64,000 nt of DNA from Wandonia haliotis (GTDB taxonomy: Bacteria; Bacteroidota; Bacteroidia; Flavobacteriales_D; Crocinitomicaceae). Positions 14,506-24,497 of this stretch are shown in pieces. A program made the translations under genes and the position numbers. The notes under the pieces are model-generated. The model saw only the letters and a program-made list of their open reading frames with translations. It ran no database searches and was not told the DNA's origin. Position 1 is the stretch's first letter, and each line of letters starts with the position of its first letter. The DNA lies in the NCBI RefSeq assembly GCF_039523435.1, contig NZ_BAAAFH010000011.1:784469-848468 (forward strand), given 5' to 3'.

Positions 14506-16626
14506 ATGAAAAAAATAATTTATGTTTCAATGGCAGCTATAGCACTCGGCTCCTGTAATCAAAATAGCGAGGAGAAAAAAGGATATTCCTTTGTCTATCC
14601 GGACACAAAGAAAGTAGATACAATAGATACGTATTTCGGCACACAGATCACCGACCCTTATCGTTGGTTAGAAGATGACCGTTCGAAGGAAACTGAAGAA
14701 TGGGTAAAAGCGCAAAACGAGGTTAGTTTTGGCTACCTGAAGTCCATTCCCTTCCGTCAACAGATTATTGACCGTATGTCTGAAATGTGGAATTACGAAC
14801 GTATTTCCGCACCTTTCAAAGAAGGAAAGTACACCTATTATTATAAAAATAACGGGCTACAGAATCAATCAGTGATCTACCGTAAAGATCAGGATGGAAA
14901 CGAAGAAGTTTTTCTGGACCCGAACACGTTCTCGAAGGACGGTACAACTTCATTGGGAGGATTAAACTTCTCCAAAGACGGGAGTCTTGCCGCTTACGCC
15001 ATTTCCGAGGGAGGAAGTGACTGGCGCAAGGTAATTATTATCGATACAGAAACAAAGCAACAAACGGAAGACACCTTACGTGACATCAAGTTTTCGGGAA
15101 TTTCCTGGTTAGGAAATGAAGGGTTTTTCTATTCCAGTTATGACAAACCGGAAGGCAGTGAACTTTCTGCCAAAACAGACCAACATAAATTGTATTACCA
15201 TCAACTCGGAACAGCGCAGCAATCAGATCAGCTTATTTTCGGAGGAAAAGAGAAACGTCGTTACGTTGGTGGTTATGTTTCAGAAGATTTGAATTTCCTG
15301 TTTATTTCAGCAGCTAACTCTACTTCCGGTAACGAACTATATATCAAAGATCTGACAAAGGAAAACAGTCCTATCGTTCCGATTGTTTCCAATTTTGAAA
15401 ATGATCATTATGTTTTGGAAAATGAAGGAAACAAACTTTATATTGTCACCAACCTGAATGCCCCTAACAAACGCATTGTAACGGTTGATGCAACAAATCC
15501 AACTCTTGAAAACTGGATTGATTTTATCCCGGAAACCGAACATGTACTTTCCCCCTCTACAGGAAGTGGCTATTTCTTTGCAAAATACATGAAAGATGCC
15601 ATTTCACTGGTAAAACAGTATGATTATTCCGGAAAACTGGTGCGGGAAGTAGCGCTCCCCGGAATAGGAACAGCAGGTGGTTTCGGAGGAAAGAAAGAAG
15701 AACAGACATTGTACTTCTCATTTACTAATTATATTACTCCCGGGACTATTTACAGTTACAATCCGAAAACAGGGAAATCTGAAATCTACCAACAACCTAA
15801 AGTGGCATTTGACGGTAGCCAATATGAGTCAAAACAAGTTTTTTATACCTCAAAAGACGGAACCAAAGTTCCAATGATTATTACGCACAAAAAAGGATTA
15901 AAATTGGATGGCACTAATCCTACCATGTTGTACGGATACGGAGGATTTAATATCAGTCTGACTCCTTCCTTCAGTATTTCAAATGCACTGTGGATGGAGT
16001 TAGGTGGTGTATATGCCGTTCCAAGCCTTCGTGGAGGAGGAGAATACGGAAAAGATTGGCACAATGCCGGAACGCAGATGCAAAAACAAAATGTTTTTGA
16101 TGACTTTATTGCTGCTGCCGAATACCTGATTACAGAGAAATATACATCTTCAGATTATCTTGCTATTTCCGGTCGCTCAAACGGTGGGTTACTGGTTGGA
16201 GCAACTATGACACAACGTCCTGATTTATTTAAAGTAGCTCTTCCGGGAGTTGGAGTACTTGATATGCTTCGCTACCACACGTTCACTGCTGGAGCCGGAT
16301 GGGCTTATGATTACGGAACGTCAGAAGACTCTAAAGAGATGTTTGAGTATCTGAAAGGATACTCTCCGGTTCACAATGTAAAAGAGGGAGTTACTTATCC
16401 GGCAACAATGGTTACAACAGGTGATCATGATGACCGTGTGGTTCCTGCTCATTCCTTCAAGTTTGCAGCTGAACTTCAGGCGAAACACAAAGGAGAGAAT
16501 CCGGTGATTATTCGCATTGATGTAAACGCAGGACATGGAGCCGGAAAACCTGTTTCCATGACAATTGAAGAATATTCGGATATGCTTGCTTTCGCCCTGT
16601 ACAATATGGGAATAGAAAAGTTATAA
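14506..16626 (+). CDS. Prolyl oligopeptidase family serine peptidase (S9A), lipoprotein
   Basis: The 706-residue protein begins with an SPII signal (AIALGSC, lipidated Cys), so it is likely anchored in the envelope. A beta-propeller (about residues 90-430) precedes the alpha/beta-hydrolase domain. The catalytic residues are Ser in ISGRSNGGLLVG, Asp in DHDDRVVP and His in NAGHGAGKP. S9A enzymes cleave short peptides after proline. The gene stands alone with about 85 bases upstream and a terminator behind. Confidence 0.94.
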   Translation: MKKIIYVSMAAIALGSCNQNSEEKKGYSFVYPDTKKVDTIDTYFGTQITDPYRWLEDDRSKETEEWVKAQNEVSFGYLKSIPFRQQIIDRMSEMWNYERISAPFKEGKYTYYYKNNGLQNQSVIYRKDQDGNEEVFLDPNTFSKDGTTSLGGLNFSKDGSLAAYAISEGGSDWRKVIIIDTETKQQTEDTLRDIKFSGISWLGNEGFFYSSYDKPEGSELSAKTDQHKLYYHQLGTAQQSDQLIFGGKEKRRYVGGYVSEDLNFLFISAANSTSGNELYIKDLTKENSPIVPIVSNFENDHYVLENEGNKLYIVTNLNAPNKRIVTVDATNPTLENWIDFIPETEHVLSPSTGSGYFFAKYMKDAISLVKQYDYSGKLVREVALPGIGTAGGFGGKKEEQTLYFSFTNYITPGTIYSYNPKTGKSEIYQQPKVAFDGSQYESKQVFYTSKDGTKVPMIITHKKGLKLDGTNPTMLYGYGGFNISLTPSFSISNALWMELGGVYAVPSLRGGGEYGKDWHNAGTQMQKQNVFDDFIAAAEYLITEKYTSSDYLAISGRSNGGLLVGATMTQRPDLFKVALPGVGVLDMLRYHTFTAGAGWAYDYGTSEDSKEMFEYLKGYSPVHNVKEGVTYPATMVTTGDHDDRVVPAHSFKFAAELQAKHKGENPVIIRIDVNAGHGAGKPVSMTIEEYSDMLAFALYNMGIEKL

Positions 16627-16653
16627 AACATTCCTGTATATTACTTATTATCA

Positions 16654-16684
16654 ACACCGGGGAAGCATTTTCTCCGGTGTTTTT
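16654..16684 (+). terminator. Rho-independent terminator of the prolyl oligopeptidase gene
   Basis: ACACCGGGGA pairs with TCTCCGGTGT (one G-U pair) around a 7-base loop and is followed by TTTT. Confidence 0.82.
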
Positions 16685-16714
16685 GTGTCCGTACCAATTG
16701 ATTCTTCTTCGTTT

Positions 16715-16745
16715 TTGTCCGCTTCATAAAATTGACGTAAATTTG
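16715..16745 (+). promoter_or_regulatory. Promoter of mtaB, giving a nearly leaderless message
   Basis: TTG (16715-16717), a 20-base spacer and TAAATTTG (16738-16745) match the consensus fully. The ATG begins only 8 bases after the -7 box and no Shine-Dalgarno sequence is present. Confidence 0.7.
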
Positions 16746-16753
16746 CAGCGATT

Positions 16754-18073
16754 ATGAACCAGTACAAGAAAGTTGCATTTTATACGCTAGGTTGTAAACT
16801 GAATTTTTCAGAAACATCCACCATCTCGCGCCTTTTTGAAGACGTAGGCTTCGCTAAAGTTGATATGAGCGAAGGTCCTGATATTTTTGTTCTGAACACC
16901 TGTTCGGTAACTGAAAATGCAGATAAAAAATGTAAACAACTGGTCAAAAAGGTGATGAAAACAAATCCCGATACCTTTGTTATTGTTGTCGGGTGTTACG
17001 CACAGTTAAAACCGGAAGAAATCGCTAACATCCCCGGGGTGGATATTGTTCTCGGAGCGAATGAGAAGTTCAATGTCCTTGAACATTTGGAAAACCTTGA
17101 AAAACAGGAGCAGGCTAAGGTTGCCTACGAAAACATTAAGAACACAAAAGAATTTGTTCCCTCGTTCTCGTATGGTGACCGCACCCGTAGCTTTTTAAAG
17201 ATTCAGGATGGGTGTGATTATTTCTGTACATTCTGTACAATTCCGCTCGCACGGGGTAAAAGTCGTAATGCATCTATTCAGGAGACTATAGATGAAGCAA
17301 AAAAAATTGCAGAAACAGAAATAAAGGAAGTTGTATTAACTGGTGTAAACATTGGTGATTTTGGTCAGGGCGGAGAGGAAAATTTCTTCGGATTGGTTCA
17401 GGAGTTGGACAAAGTAGAAGGTATTGATCGTTTCCGTATTTCATCCATAGAACCCAACTTACTAAGTAATGAAATCATTGAGTTTTGTTTGAATCGCTCG
17501 CAACGTTTTGTACCACATTTTCACATTCCGTTACAATCCGGTTCGAATAAACTCCTGAAAGCGATGCGTCGCAAATACGAGCGTGAACTATATGCTGAAC
17601 GTGTAGCTAAAATAAAGGAGTTGAATCCTCAAACCTGCATTGGTGTAGATGTAATTGTTGGTTTCCCCGGTGAAACAGATGACGAGTTCATGGAAACCTA
17701 TAATTTCCTTACTGAATTAGACATTTCATATTTGCATGTATTCACCTATTCTGAACGCGCCAAAACGACGGCTATTAAAATGGACGATGTTGTTCCTATG
17801 GATAAAAGAAAGGAACGTAGCCGTATGTTACATATCCTTTCCGAAAAGAAAAAACGAGCATTTTATGAATCGGTGGTAGGCAATACCGGACGTGTTTTAG
17901 TTGAAGCTGAAGAAGAAAACGGATATATGAATGGCTTTACAGAGAATTATGTAAAAGTCAAACTCCCCTATAATCCGGATCTTGCCAATACATTCGTTGA
18001 TGTAACTCTTTCGGAAATTGACCGCGATGGAATCATGAAGGTTATTATGAAAGAAAGTGTTCTTAGTCAGTAA
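16754..18073 (+). CDS. mtaB: tRNA t6A37 methylthiotransferase MtaB
   Basis: The protein (439 residues) has the three UPF0004 cysteines (TLGCKLN, NTCSVT, VGCYAQ) that bind the auxiliary cluster. The radical-SAM motif CDYFCTFC and a C-terminal TRAM domain follow. MtaB adds the methylthio group to N6-threonylcarbamoyladenosine at position 37 of tRNAs reading ANN codons. The sequence around NTCSVTENADKKC fits MtaB rather than MiaB or RimO. A consensus promoter lies directly before the start. Confidence 0.95.
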   Translation: MNQYKKVAFYTLGCKLNFSETSTISRLFEDVGFAKVDMSEGPDIFVLNTCSVTENADKKCKQLVKKVMKTNPDTFVIVVGCYAQLKPEEIANIPGVDIVLGANEKFNVLEHLENLEKQEQAKVAYENIKNTKEFVPSFSYGDRTRSFLKIQDGCDYFCTFCTIPLARGKSRNASIQETIDEAKKIAETEIKEVVLTGVNIGDFGQGGEENFFGLVQELDKVEGIDRFRISSIEPNLLSNEIIEFCLNRSQRFVPHFHIPLQSGSNKLLKAMRRKYERELYAERVAKIKELNPQTCIGVDVIVGFPGETDDEFMETYNFLTELDISYLHVFTYSERAKTTAIKMDDVVPMDKRKERSRMLHILSEKKKRAFYESVVGNTGRVLVEAEEENGYMNGFTENYVKVKLPYNPDLANTFVDVTLSEIDRDGIMKVIMKESVLSQ

Positions 18074-18177
18074 GTCGGTTACCTCTTTCCTAAAGAACAC
18101 AAAATATTAATAAACAAATACTTGTGTTTTTGGCATGAGTTTTGTTTTAATCTTTTCAAATACAAAAACGTTAGGTC

Positions 18178-18930
18178 ATGAAAAGATTATTACTCACAGG
18201 AATTATCATCGCGATAGGGATGAATTTCGCAGCAGCTTTCCCAAATTATCCGGGTAACCAAACAGCTAATCTGACCTTAACAACTTCAGAAGCAGGTCGT
18301 TTTATGTTTGAATTGAACGGATTCAGTCAACAATCAAATGGCAACACATTGTATTTGAATAATATCCAGCAGGGAAATCATTCACTTCGAATTTTCAGAT
18401 GGAGACGTAGTTTTGGTCCGCATCAGGGATACTGGGATGTAGTATACCAGGGACAACTCCAGATCCCCGCTAATAGTCATGTTATTGCCAGCTGGAATCA
18501 ATGGAACGGACTTCATGCAAGCATTACGCCACTGCACCAACAACCGGTTCCTCCCGTACAGATTTGCCCTCCGCATCCAAATACACCGCCTATGAACGGA
18601 CATCATCCCGGAAACGGACATGGAAACGGATGGAACAATCACTATGGAATGGGTATGCAACCTCAGGTTTTTCAGGGGTTTTTACACCAACTCAGAAAAG
18701 CATCTTTTGACAGTAACAGAGTAAATCTTGCGAAAAACGCTATTCGTTCCAGTGGAATTAGTGTACAACAACTCCAACAAGTGTTAAGAACATTTGACTT
18801 TGACAGTAATCGTCTTGAAGTAGCTCAATATGCATACGCATATACAGCCGACCAACAAAATTACTTTTTACTTCATAACTCGTTTGATTTTGAAAGTAAT
18901 GCCAATCACCTGATGAATAGTCTGAATTAG
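18178..18930 (+). CDS. DUF4476 domain exported protein
   Basis: A signal peptide (cleavage near AAA-FP) is followed by a beta-rich region (residues 25-115) and a His/Gly/Asn/Pro-rich linker (HHPGNGHGNGWNNHYGMG). The C-terminal DUF4476 domain (about 160-250) is built from repeats with the core SFDSNRVNLAK, FDFDSNRLEVA and SFDFESNANHL. DUF4476 proteins are common in Bacteroidota and have no established function. The His-rich linker could bind metal (inference). A bidirectional terminator follows. Confidence 0.88.
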   Translation: MKRLLLTGIIIAIGMNFAAAFPNYPGNQTANLTLTTSEAGRFMFELNGFSQQSNGNTLYLNNIQQGNHSLRIFRWRRSFGPHQGYWDVVYQGQLQIPANSHVIASWNQWNGLHASITPLHQQPVPPVQICPPHPNTPPMNGHHPGNGHGNGWNNHYGMGMQPQVFQGFLHQLRKASFDSNRVNLAKNAIRSSGISVQQLQQVLRTFDFDSNRLEVAQYAYAYTADQQNYFLLHNSFDFESNANHLMNSLN

Positions 18931-18940
18931 ACGAAAACAA

Positions 18941-18974
18941 AAATGCCCGGTCCAACCAACCGGGCATTTATTTT
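18941..18974. terminator. Bidirectional terminator between the DUF4476 and glycosyltransferase genes
   Basis: AAATGCCCGG and CCGGGCATTT form a perfect 10-bp stem around a 9-base loop. It is T-rich on the + strand (ATTTTTAT) and T-rich on the minus strand as well. It lies between convergent genes. Confidence 0.88.
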
Positions 18975-18987
18975 TATAGTGTTTCTT

Positions 18988-20514
18988 TTAAATTTCTTCT
19001 GCCAGTTCCAGTTTTCCGGAACGTTTATTCAGCCAGGTCATTTGCCCAATTGAATACAGGAAAACCAAACCAAATCCAATAAACAACATCGCATGGAAAG
19101 GAATCAAACCATAATCACCCATGACGATTCCAAATACCACAGCTCCCAAAAACACAAGTGATAAAAGGCCTTCTAATACAGTTACGAGGTTGATCTTTTT
19201 CTCAACATATTTATTGGCTTTCCAATCTTGTTTTCCACTTGAAATATTAAACTTCGGTGTTCGTACGAATGATGATTTAATGCCAAAATATCCTTCCATA
19301 ACAGCAATCGTATTATGCAACGATAAGCCCATCGAAACGGTAAGAAACTGAATAAATCTGCCTATAAACCGAATAAAAGACAAAACAGAATTATTCGTTT
19401 TATCTCTGTAAGATAACCAGTAATACACCATTAGAAATACAGTCGACAGAATAAAGAAAGACCCTACCATCATCACTGTATCGTATTTATCCGTAGAAGC
19501 TTTAATCAACAACACCGGAATACTTAAAATAGCTGTGAAAAAGATAAAGACAAAAACAGAACTGTTGAACAAATGTGCCAGTCCGTGAATACGATCAGAG
19601 AATTTAAGTCCTCTTGTTGTAAGCAATGTTTTTGACATCTTACGGAAGCACTCTGCTCCACCTTTCGTCCAACGAAACTGTTGGTTTTTCAGGGCAGACA
19701 TTGCAACCGGTAACTCAGCAGGAGCAGTAACATTCTCAAGGTATCTGAACTTCCAGCCTTTCATCTGAGCACGATAAGAAAGATCCAGATCTTCCGTAAG
19801 TGTATCGTGTTCCCAACCTCCGGCATCGGAAATTGTTTTCTTACGCCACACACCACCTGTACCGTTAAAGTTGATATAGTGTCCGGCAGCATTTCTTCCC
19901 GATTGTTCAATACTAAAGTGAGCATTCAGACCAAAAGCCTGTAACTCTGTCAAAAGAGAATAGTTTTTATTGATATGGGACCAACGCGTTTGCACTACCC
20001 CTACTTTAGGATCATCAAAATACGGGATTGTCTCCATCAGGAAATTCGGATTAGGAAGAAAATCTGCATCAAAAATGGCGATAAATTCTCCCTTGACCTT
20101 ATCCATCGCTTCTGCCAAAGCTCCTGCTTTATATCCAGTACGGTTTGTACGATGAATATGATGAATATCGATTCCTGTTGCTCTTATCTCAGCTACCTTC
20201 TTCGCAATAACGTCTACTGTCTCATCCGTAGAGTCATCCAATACCTGAATTTCAAAACGATCTCTAGGATAATCAAAACGTGCCACTGTTTCAATCAGTC
20301 GTTCAACAACATATAACTCATTGAAAACCGGTAACTGAACAGTGACAAAAGGAGCCTTCTCCAGATCAAAATCCGGACGTTTCATTTTATCACGTTTTCG
20401 TTTACTTCTCCAATAGGAAATAGCTAGTGAAAGCTGTAAAACACTATAACAGAAAATTAATAGCAACGCTAATCCGTACAATGACAGCACCACATAATTC
20501 ACCAAGTCAACCAT
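18988..20514 (-). CDS. Membrane glycosyltransferase family 2, cellulose-synthase-like
   Basis: The 508-residue protein has an N-terminal membrane helix and a GT-A catalytic domain with VTVQLPVFNE, DDSTDET, the metal-binding FDADF, TEDLDLSYRAQ (catalytic Asp) and QQFRWTKG (the Q(Q/R)xRW acceptor motif). About four C-terminal membrane helices follow. This layout is that of processive or glycolipid synthases (cellulose-synthase-like, monoglucosyldiacylglycerol synthase-like). UDP-sugar donor and product are unknown. It is a single gene with a possible -7 box (TACCTTTG) 82 bases upstream. Confidence 0.9.
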   Translation of the reverse strand: MVDLVNYVVLSLYGLALLLIFCYSVLQLSLAISYWRSKRKRDKMKRPDFDLEKAPFVTVQLPVFNELYVVERLIETVARFDYPRDRFEIQVLDDSTDETVDVIAKKVAEIRATGIDIHHIHRTNRTGYKAGALAEAMDKVKGEFIAIFDADFLPNPNFLMETIPYFDDPKVGVVQTRWSHINKNYSLLTELQAFGLNAHFSIEQSGRNAAGHYINFNGTGGVWRKKTISDAGGWEHDTLTEDLDLSYRAQMKGWKFRYLENVTAPAELPVAMSALKNQQFRWTKGGAECFRKMSKTLLTTRGLKFSDRIHGLAHLFNSSVFVFIFFTAILSIPVLLIKASTDKYDTVMMVGSFFILSTVFLMVYYWLSYRDKTNNSVLSFIRFIGRFIQFLTVSMGLSLHNTIAVMEGYFGIKSSFVRTPKFNISSGKQDWKANKYVEKKINLVTVLEGLLSLVFLGAVVFGIVMGDYGLIPFHAMLFIGFGLVFLYSIGQMTWLNKRSGKLELAEEI

Positions 20515-20596
20515 CCGTTTTTAACCATGTATTATTCAACATCTTGAAGTAGTCAGCAGGAACCCAACACCACGCCCCAACCGCCAATTCCGGTGA

Positions 20597-20604
20597 CAAA
20601 GGTA
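20597..20604 (-). promoter_or_regulatory. Putative -7 box of the GT2 gene
   Basis: TACCTTTG on the minus strand matches TAnnTTTG; the -33 region shows only a weak TT. The leader would be about 75 bases. Confidence 0.4.
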
Positions 20605-20736
20605 AATTAATCTATGGTTTTTAAGAAATTTTAAGAAATTAATTGCTCCCTGATTTCTTATGCGTGCTGTGATTTGCCGCTTCACCTGCTTTATTCCTGC
20701 AACATTTTGTATCTTGCACCGTCATTTGGAAGTACT

Positions 20737-22185
20737 ATGAGCGGAATTTTTCAGAAATCCTATTTTCAGATTGGTATTCTTCTGATACTAAAGCTTATCC
20801 TTTCTCTTTTTTTTATTCGTTCATTTTCAATTGATCTGGACGAGCCTTTTTCAATTTTTTATAGCCAACAATCTATCCCGGAACTTTTCACGCTTTTTGA
20901 AAATGAGAATAATCCCCCTCTCCATTTTGTTTTACTACATTTCTGGATAGAGTGGTTTGGAATAAGCCCAGCAGCCGTTCGCTCTTTGTCTCTTATCTTC
21001 GGTTTATTTACGATTCCGCTTATCTATAGAGCAGGACAAAAAACAGGAGGCAATACCGTTGGGTTGATTGCCGGATTTTTTTTCGTGTTCTCTAATTTTC
21101 ACTTTTATCACGACCTTGAAGCGCGACCTTACCCCTTACTTGTATTTGGTTATGCGCTTCTAATTCTGCTTTTACTGAAAGCGAATAAAGAAATTTCTGT
21201 AAAAAATCATCTGGTAACCGGTTTAACACTCAGTGCGCTATTCTATACACATTATATTTCTCCCGTTATTATAGCAGCAACCGGTTGTATGTTTCTGTAT
21301 TTTGCTTTCACAGAACGGGAAAAGAAAAAGCGTGTTCAGCGTATTACCCAACTAGTGTTGGTACTAATTCCTACCGTATTGATTACTTCTGCTCCTATTC
21401 TTCGCTTATTAGCTCTTCGGGTATCTCACGTCAATGAGACGGGAACATGGGTTCCTGCGGCACAATGGACTGAATTGTACGGTCAAATCAACAAGTTTTT
21501 TAACGGAAAGTATGTCATGATCTTTCTTTTACTTTGGGGAGTTTTTTTCCTCTATGAAAAAAGAAAATTCCTCACCTCTCTCTTTACCCGGTTAAACTTC
21601 AGGCATCCCGCGACCATCCTGAGTCTTTTCTTTCTTGTAACCTATCTTCCACTTTTCGGACTTTCCTTTTTCTGGCATGTCCATCTATTTCTTGACCGTT
21701 ATTTATTTTTTCTTTCTCTTCCACTTTATCTGATTGTCGCTTACTTTTTCACAAGTTCTTCCAGAACATTAAGATGGACCGCTCTCCTTCCTGTTTTTAC
21801 TTTTTGTCTCTTTTTTAATCCGGGGAAAGGAAACAACCGGGAAACCGATAAAATTGCAGAATACCTGAAAACATCAAAAGGCTCCATACTTATCAGCCCT
21901 CCGACATTTGACCTTACACTTATCTATCACTATAACCCCGAATGGTTTCAAGAAATGACACATGGAAAAGACTTGTTTCCGCATAACCTTTTCCCTGTTT
22001 ATTCCATGCAGGAAATCCCGGATACAAACGCACTCATCTTCCCGATTCAATATCTGGATGCGGACAGTAAATTCGGTTTGGGAAATGAACAATTACGAAA
22101 ACAACTGGACGAAATGTATTTACCTGTGGACAGTAATCGCTTTAAGGGGAATTATTCCGTTATTCGCTACGAGAAAAAGAAATAG
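20737..22185 (+). CDS. Glycosyltransferase family 39-like membrane protein (ArnT/PMT type)
   Basis: The hydrophobic protein (482 residues from the ATG at 20737, which has GGAAG five bases upstream) has about ten membrane segments and a first periplasmic loop with IDLDEPFSIFYSQ. This is the position of the acidic catalytic residues in GT39/GT83 enzymes. HFVLLHFWIEWFG and FHDLEARPYPL-type motifs (FYHDLEARPYPL) follow. Such enzymes transfer sugars from polyprenyl-phosphate donors to lipid or protein. The acceptor is unknown. Confidence 0.85.
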   Translation: MSGIFQKSYFQIGILLILKLILSLFFIRSFSIDLDEPFSIFYSQQSIPELFTLFENENNPPLHFVLLHFWIEWFGISPAAVRSLSLIFGLFTIPLIYRAGQKTGGNTVGLIAGFFFVFSNFHFYHDLEARPYPLLVFGYALLILLLLKANKEISVKNHLVTGLTLSALFYTHYISPVIIAATGCMFLYFAFTEREKKKRVQRITQLVLVLIPTVLITSAPILRLLALRVSHVNETGTWVPAAQWTELYGQINKFFNGKYVMIFLLLWGVFFLYEKRKFLTSLFTRLNFRHPATILSLFFLVTYLPLFGLSFFWHVHLFLDRYLFFLSLPLYLIVAYFFTSSSRTLRWTALLPVFTFCLFFNPGKGNNRETDKIAEYLKTSKGSILISPPTFDLTLIYHYNPEWFQEMTHGKDLFPHNLFPVYSMQEIPDTNALIFPIQYLDADSKFGLGNEQLRKQLDEMYLPVDSNRFKGNYSVIRYEKKK

Positions 22186-22196
22186 TATTTGGCAGT

Positions 22197-22838
22197 TTAG
22201 TTTCCTTCCGGTAATGCAGCAGCTGCTTCTCCTGATTCAGAATCAACTGAAATTTCAGCATCCTCCTCTTCTCTGCTTCGTCTTCTTTTGTCTATCCAGT
22301 AGTAAACTAAAAGAGAAACCAACATTATCAGGTAAAGCACATAATCAAACAACGATACATCTTCCAAAATATAGGTGATGTTTAAAAAGAAAACAATCAA
22401 TAAAGGATATGCGATTAACACCGGGAACATAAAATACCTGTATATTTTATTCTTTCGCCACAGTAGGATTAAACCAGCCAGATAGATAATCCAAACAATG
22501 ATCATTATAAAAGCCAGCGTTTCGTACGCCTCTCTGAAATTATCCACTCCTAATTCTACTCCCCTTCTTGTAATCATCTTTTTGAGACGCAAAGCCCCCC
22601 GGATATTTTCTAAAAAGTGAATCGATAGATAAGCAGAAATATACCAAAAGAAAAATAAGCTGGCAGCCACCAGGTGAGTAAAGAAATAAGAACGCGTCAA
22701 CAAATCAGGTCGATCTTTTCCGAAAACAAAACGGAACAAACGCTGCATCAAAGACAATGCATCCGGATTATTAATATCAATATTTAACTTTTCCTTAATC
22801 ACAGTGCGAATATATAAGAATTCGCATTGTTCCGCCAT
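22197..22838 (-). CDS. Hypothetical multi-pass membrane protein
   Basis: The protein is 213 residues with a soluble N-terminus (about 50 residues) and four to five membrane helices (around 50-75, 107-130, 138-158 and 163-185). The cytoplasmic tail is basic, then acidic and Ala-rich (RRRSREEEDAEISVDSESGEAAAA). I do not recognise a family; the plan recalls membrane proteins with an N-terminal zinc ribbon, but no Cys ribbon is present here. It converges with the GT39 gene and is divergent from the lipoprotein gene. Confidence 0.78.
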   Translation of the reverse strand: MAEQCEFLYIRTVIKEKLNIDINNPDALSLMQRLFRFVFGKDRPDLLTRSYFFTHLVAASLFFFWYISAYLSIHFLENIRGALRLKKMITRRGVELGVDNFREAYETLAFIMIIVWIIYLAGLILLWRKNKIYRYFMFPVLIAYPLLIVFFLNITYILEDVSLFDYVLYLIMLVSLLVYYWIDKRRRSREEEDAEISVDSESGEAAAALPEGN

Positions 22839-22924
22839 GAAAACGATCTCAAATTGAGATAATTTATACCAACCTCATTCATTTATACTACGTCCTTTCA
22901 CAAAATATGTTTTTCTTTGTATTG

Positions 22925-24490
22925 ATGAGAAATATTGCTACGCTTATACTAATTGTCGCACTTTTTGCTTCCTGCCGAAAGGAAAAAGCTTCCTGGGACA
23001 GCGACTGGCGGGTCCCCCTTATACATGACTCACTAACCCTGAGTAAACTTGTAACAGATTCTATACTGGACATTAATGCGGATGGAAGTTACCAGCTGGT
23101 TATCAATCGTGATTTACTAAATCTCAATATTGATTCATTGCTTCAGCTTCCGGACACGGTTATTCGGCAAAATGTGGCCATAGCAGTATCAGAAGTAAAT
23201 GTTCCTCCCGGGTTCAGCTTTCTGAATGAAACAGAAGATCATACTTTCGAAGTGGCGGATCTCATACTCAAAAAGGTAGTACTTGCAAGTGGAATGGCAG
23301 ACATTGAAATCTCCTCTCCGATTAACGCTCCGACTATACTTACACTGACTCTGCCTTCTGTTAAAAAAGATGGTATTGTCTACTCCAAAACGATTAATGC
23401 TCCTCCGGGGAGCCTTTCTTCTCCAAGTACAACACGCGAAGTTCTTGACCTAAGTGGATATGAGATTGATCTCACCGGACAAGACGGAAGTTCTTTCAAT
23501 ATTATCCAGTCTCAGGTATCGGTTAGTTCTGATCCAAACGGAGATCCGGTGACCGTAACCAGCCAGGATACTGTTCGGTTTAATGTCGAATTCAAGAAGC
23601 TAACACCATCGTATGCACGCGGTTATTTTGGTAATCAGTCCTTCAGTGATACAACAACCTTTGATTTTGACCTCATGAACTCGATTGTTGCCGGAGCTAT
23701 TGATCTGGATAACATTTCGCTGAATATCCGTGTTGAAAATGGTCTAAAAACGAGTGCCCGTGCTAAATTCACACAAGTTCAAAACGACGGAGTATCCGGT
23801 TCAAGTGTAGGACTTTCTCACCCCGAACTAGGTCCATGGATTTGGTTAAATCAGGCGACAGGTGACTGGAATTCACTTGTTCCATCCGTTCACAACATTC
23901 AGTTTGATCAAAGTAATTCTACCATTGAAGCTTTTCTTGAGAACATTCCTAAATTCATGCGGGTAGGTTATGCTTTTGAACTGAATCCCTGGGGAAATAC
24001 CAGTGGTGGTTATGATGAATTTTTCAGCCACAGTACTGTACGTGCTTTTCTAACAGCCAATATGCCCCTTGCAATCGGAATGAATAATCTGACGTATGCC
24101 GATACTTTCGCTTTGAATTACGACAATTCACAGGGAACAATCAGTGTGAAAAGCGGTACTATTGAAATTGAAGCCAGCAATTCATACTCGTTTGATGCGG
24201 ATCTTCATCTTGAATTTCTGGATGCTACTAACACCGTACTTTTCCAGAAATCAGGCGATCAGAAAATCAAAGGATCAACGTCCCTTGCCAACAGTGCTCC
24301 GGATGTTGAAAAATCGAAAATTCAAATTACATTATCAGAGGAAGAAACCAGTAAACTGAAAGATCTCGAAAACCTCGTCGTAAAAGCTGTATTTGACACT
24401 CCTCAATCCGGAAGTATCAGCACATTCTATAACGGACAATTTATTGCTTTCAAGTTATTTACCAACCTTAAACTGACGGTAAAATTCTAA
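22925..24490 (+). CDS. Hypothetical large lipoprotein
   Basis: From the ATG at 22925 the 521-residue product has an SPII signal ending LFASC followed by RKEK. The mature part is beta-rich without recognised domain; it repeatedly shows DTV, NID and SFDADLHLEF-type strands, suggesting stacked beta-sandwich modules. It ends 7 bases before the DUF5723 outer-membrane gene, and both lead into a T9SS cargo gene, so the three probably form a surface-associated unit. Function unknown. Confidence 0.82.
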   Translation: MRNIATLILIVALFASCRKEKASWDSDWRVPLIHDSLTLSKLVTDSILDINADGSYQLVINRDLLNLNIDSLLQLPDTVIRQNVAIAVSEVNVPPGFSFLNETEDHTFEVADLILKKVVLASGMADIEISSPINAPTILTLTLPSVKKDGIVYSKTINAPPGSLSSPSTTREVLDLSGYEIDLTGQDGSSFNIIQSQVSVSSDPNGDPVTVTSQDTVRFNVEFKKLTPSYARGYFGNQSFSDTTTFDFDLMNSIVAGAIDLDNISLNIRVENGLKTSARAKFTQVQNDGVSGSSVGLSHPELGPWIWLNQATGDWNSLVPSVHNIQFDQSNSTIEAFLENIPKFMRVGYAFELNPWGNTSGGYDEFFSHSTVRAFLTANMPLAIGMNNLTYADTFALNYDNSQGTISVKSGTIEIEASNSYSFDADLHLEFLDATNTVLFQKSGDQKIKGSTSLANSAPDVEKSKIQITLSEEETSKLKDLENLVVKAVFDTPQSGSISTFYNGQFIAFKLFTNLKLTVKF

Positions 24491-24497
24491 GGAACAC

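Noticed and set aside
20621..20640. Direct repeat TTAAGAAATT twice in the space between the two glycosyltransferase genes
   Set aside because: Only two low-complexity copies in A+T-rich DNA; no partner site or regulator, so not a CRISPR or operator.
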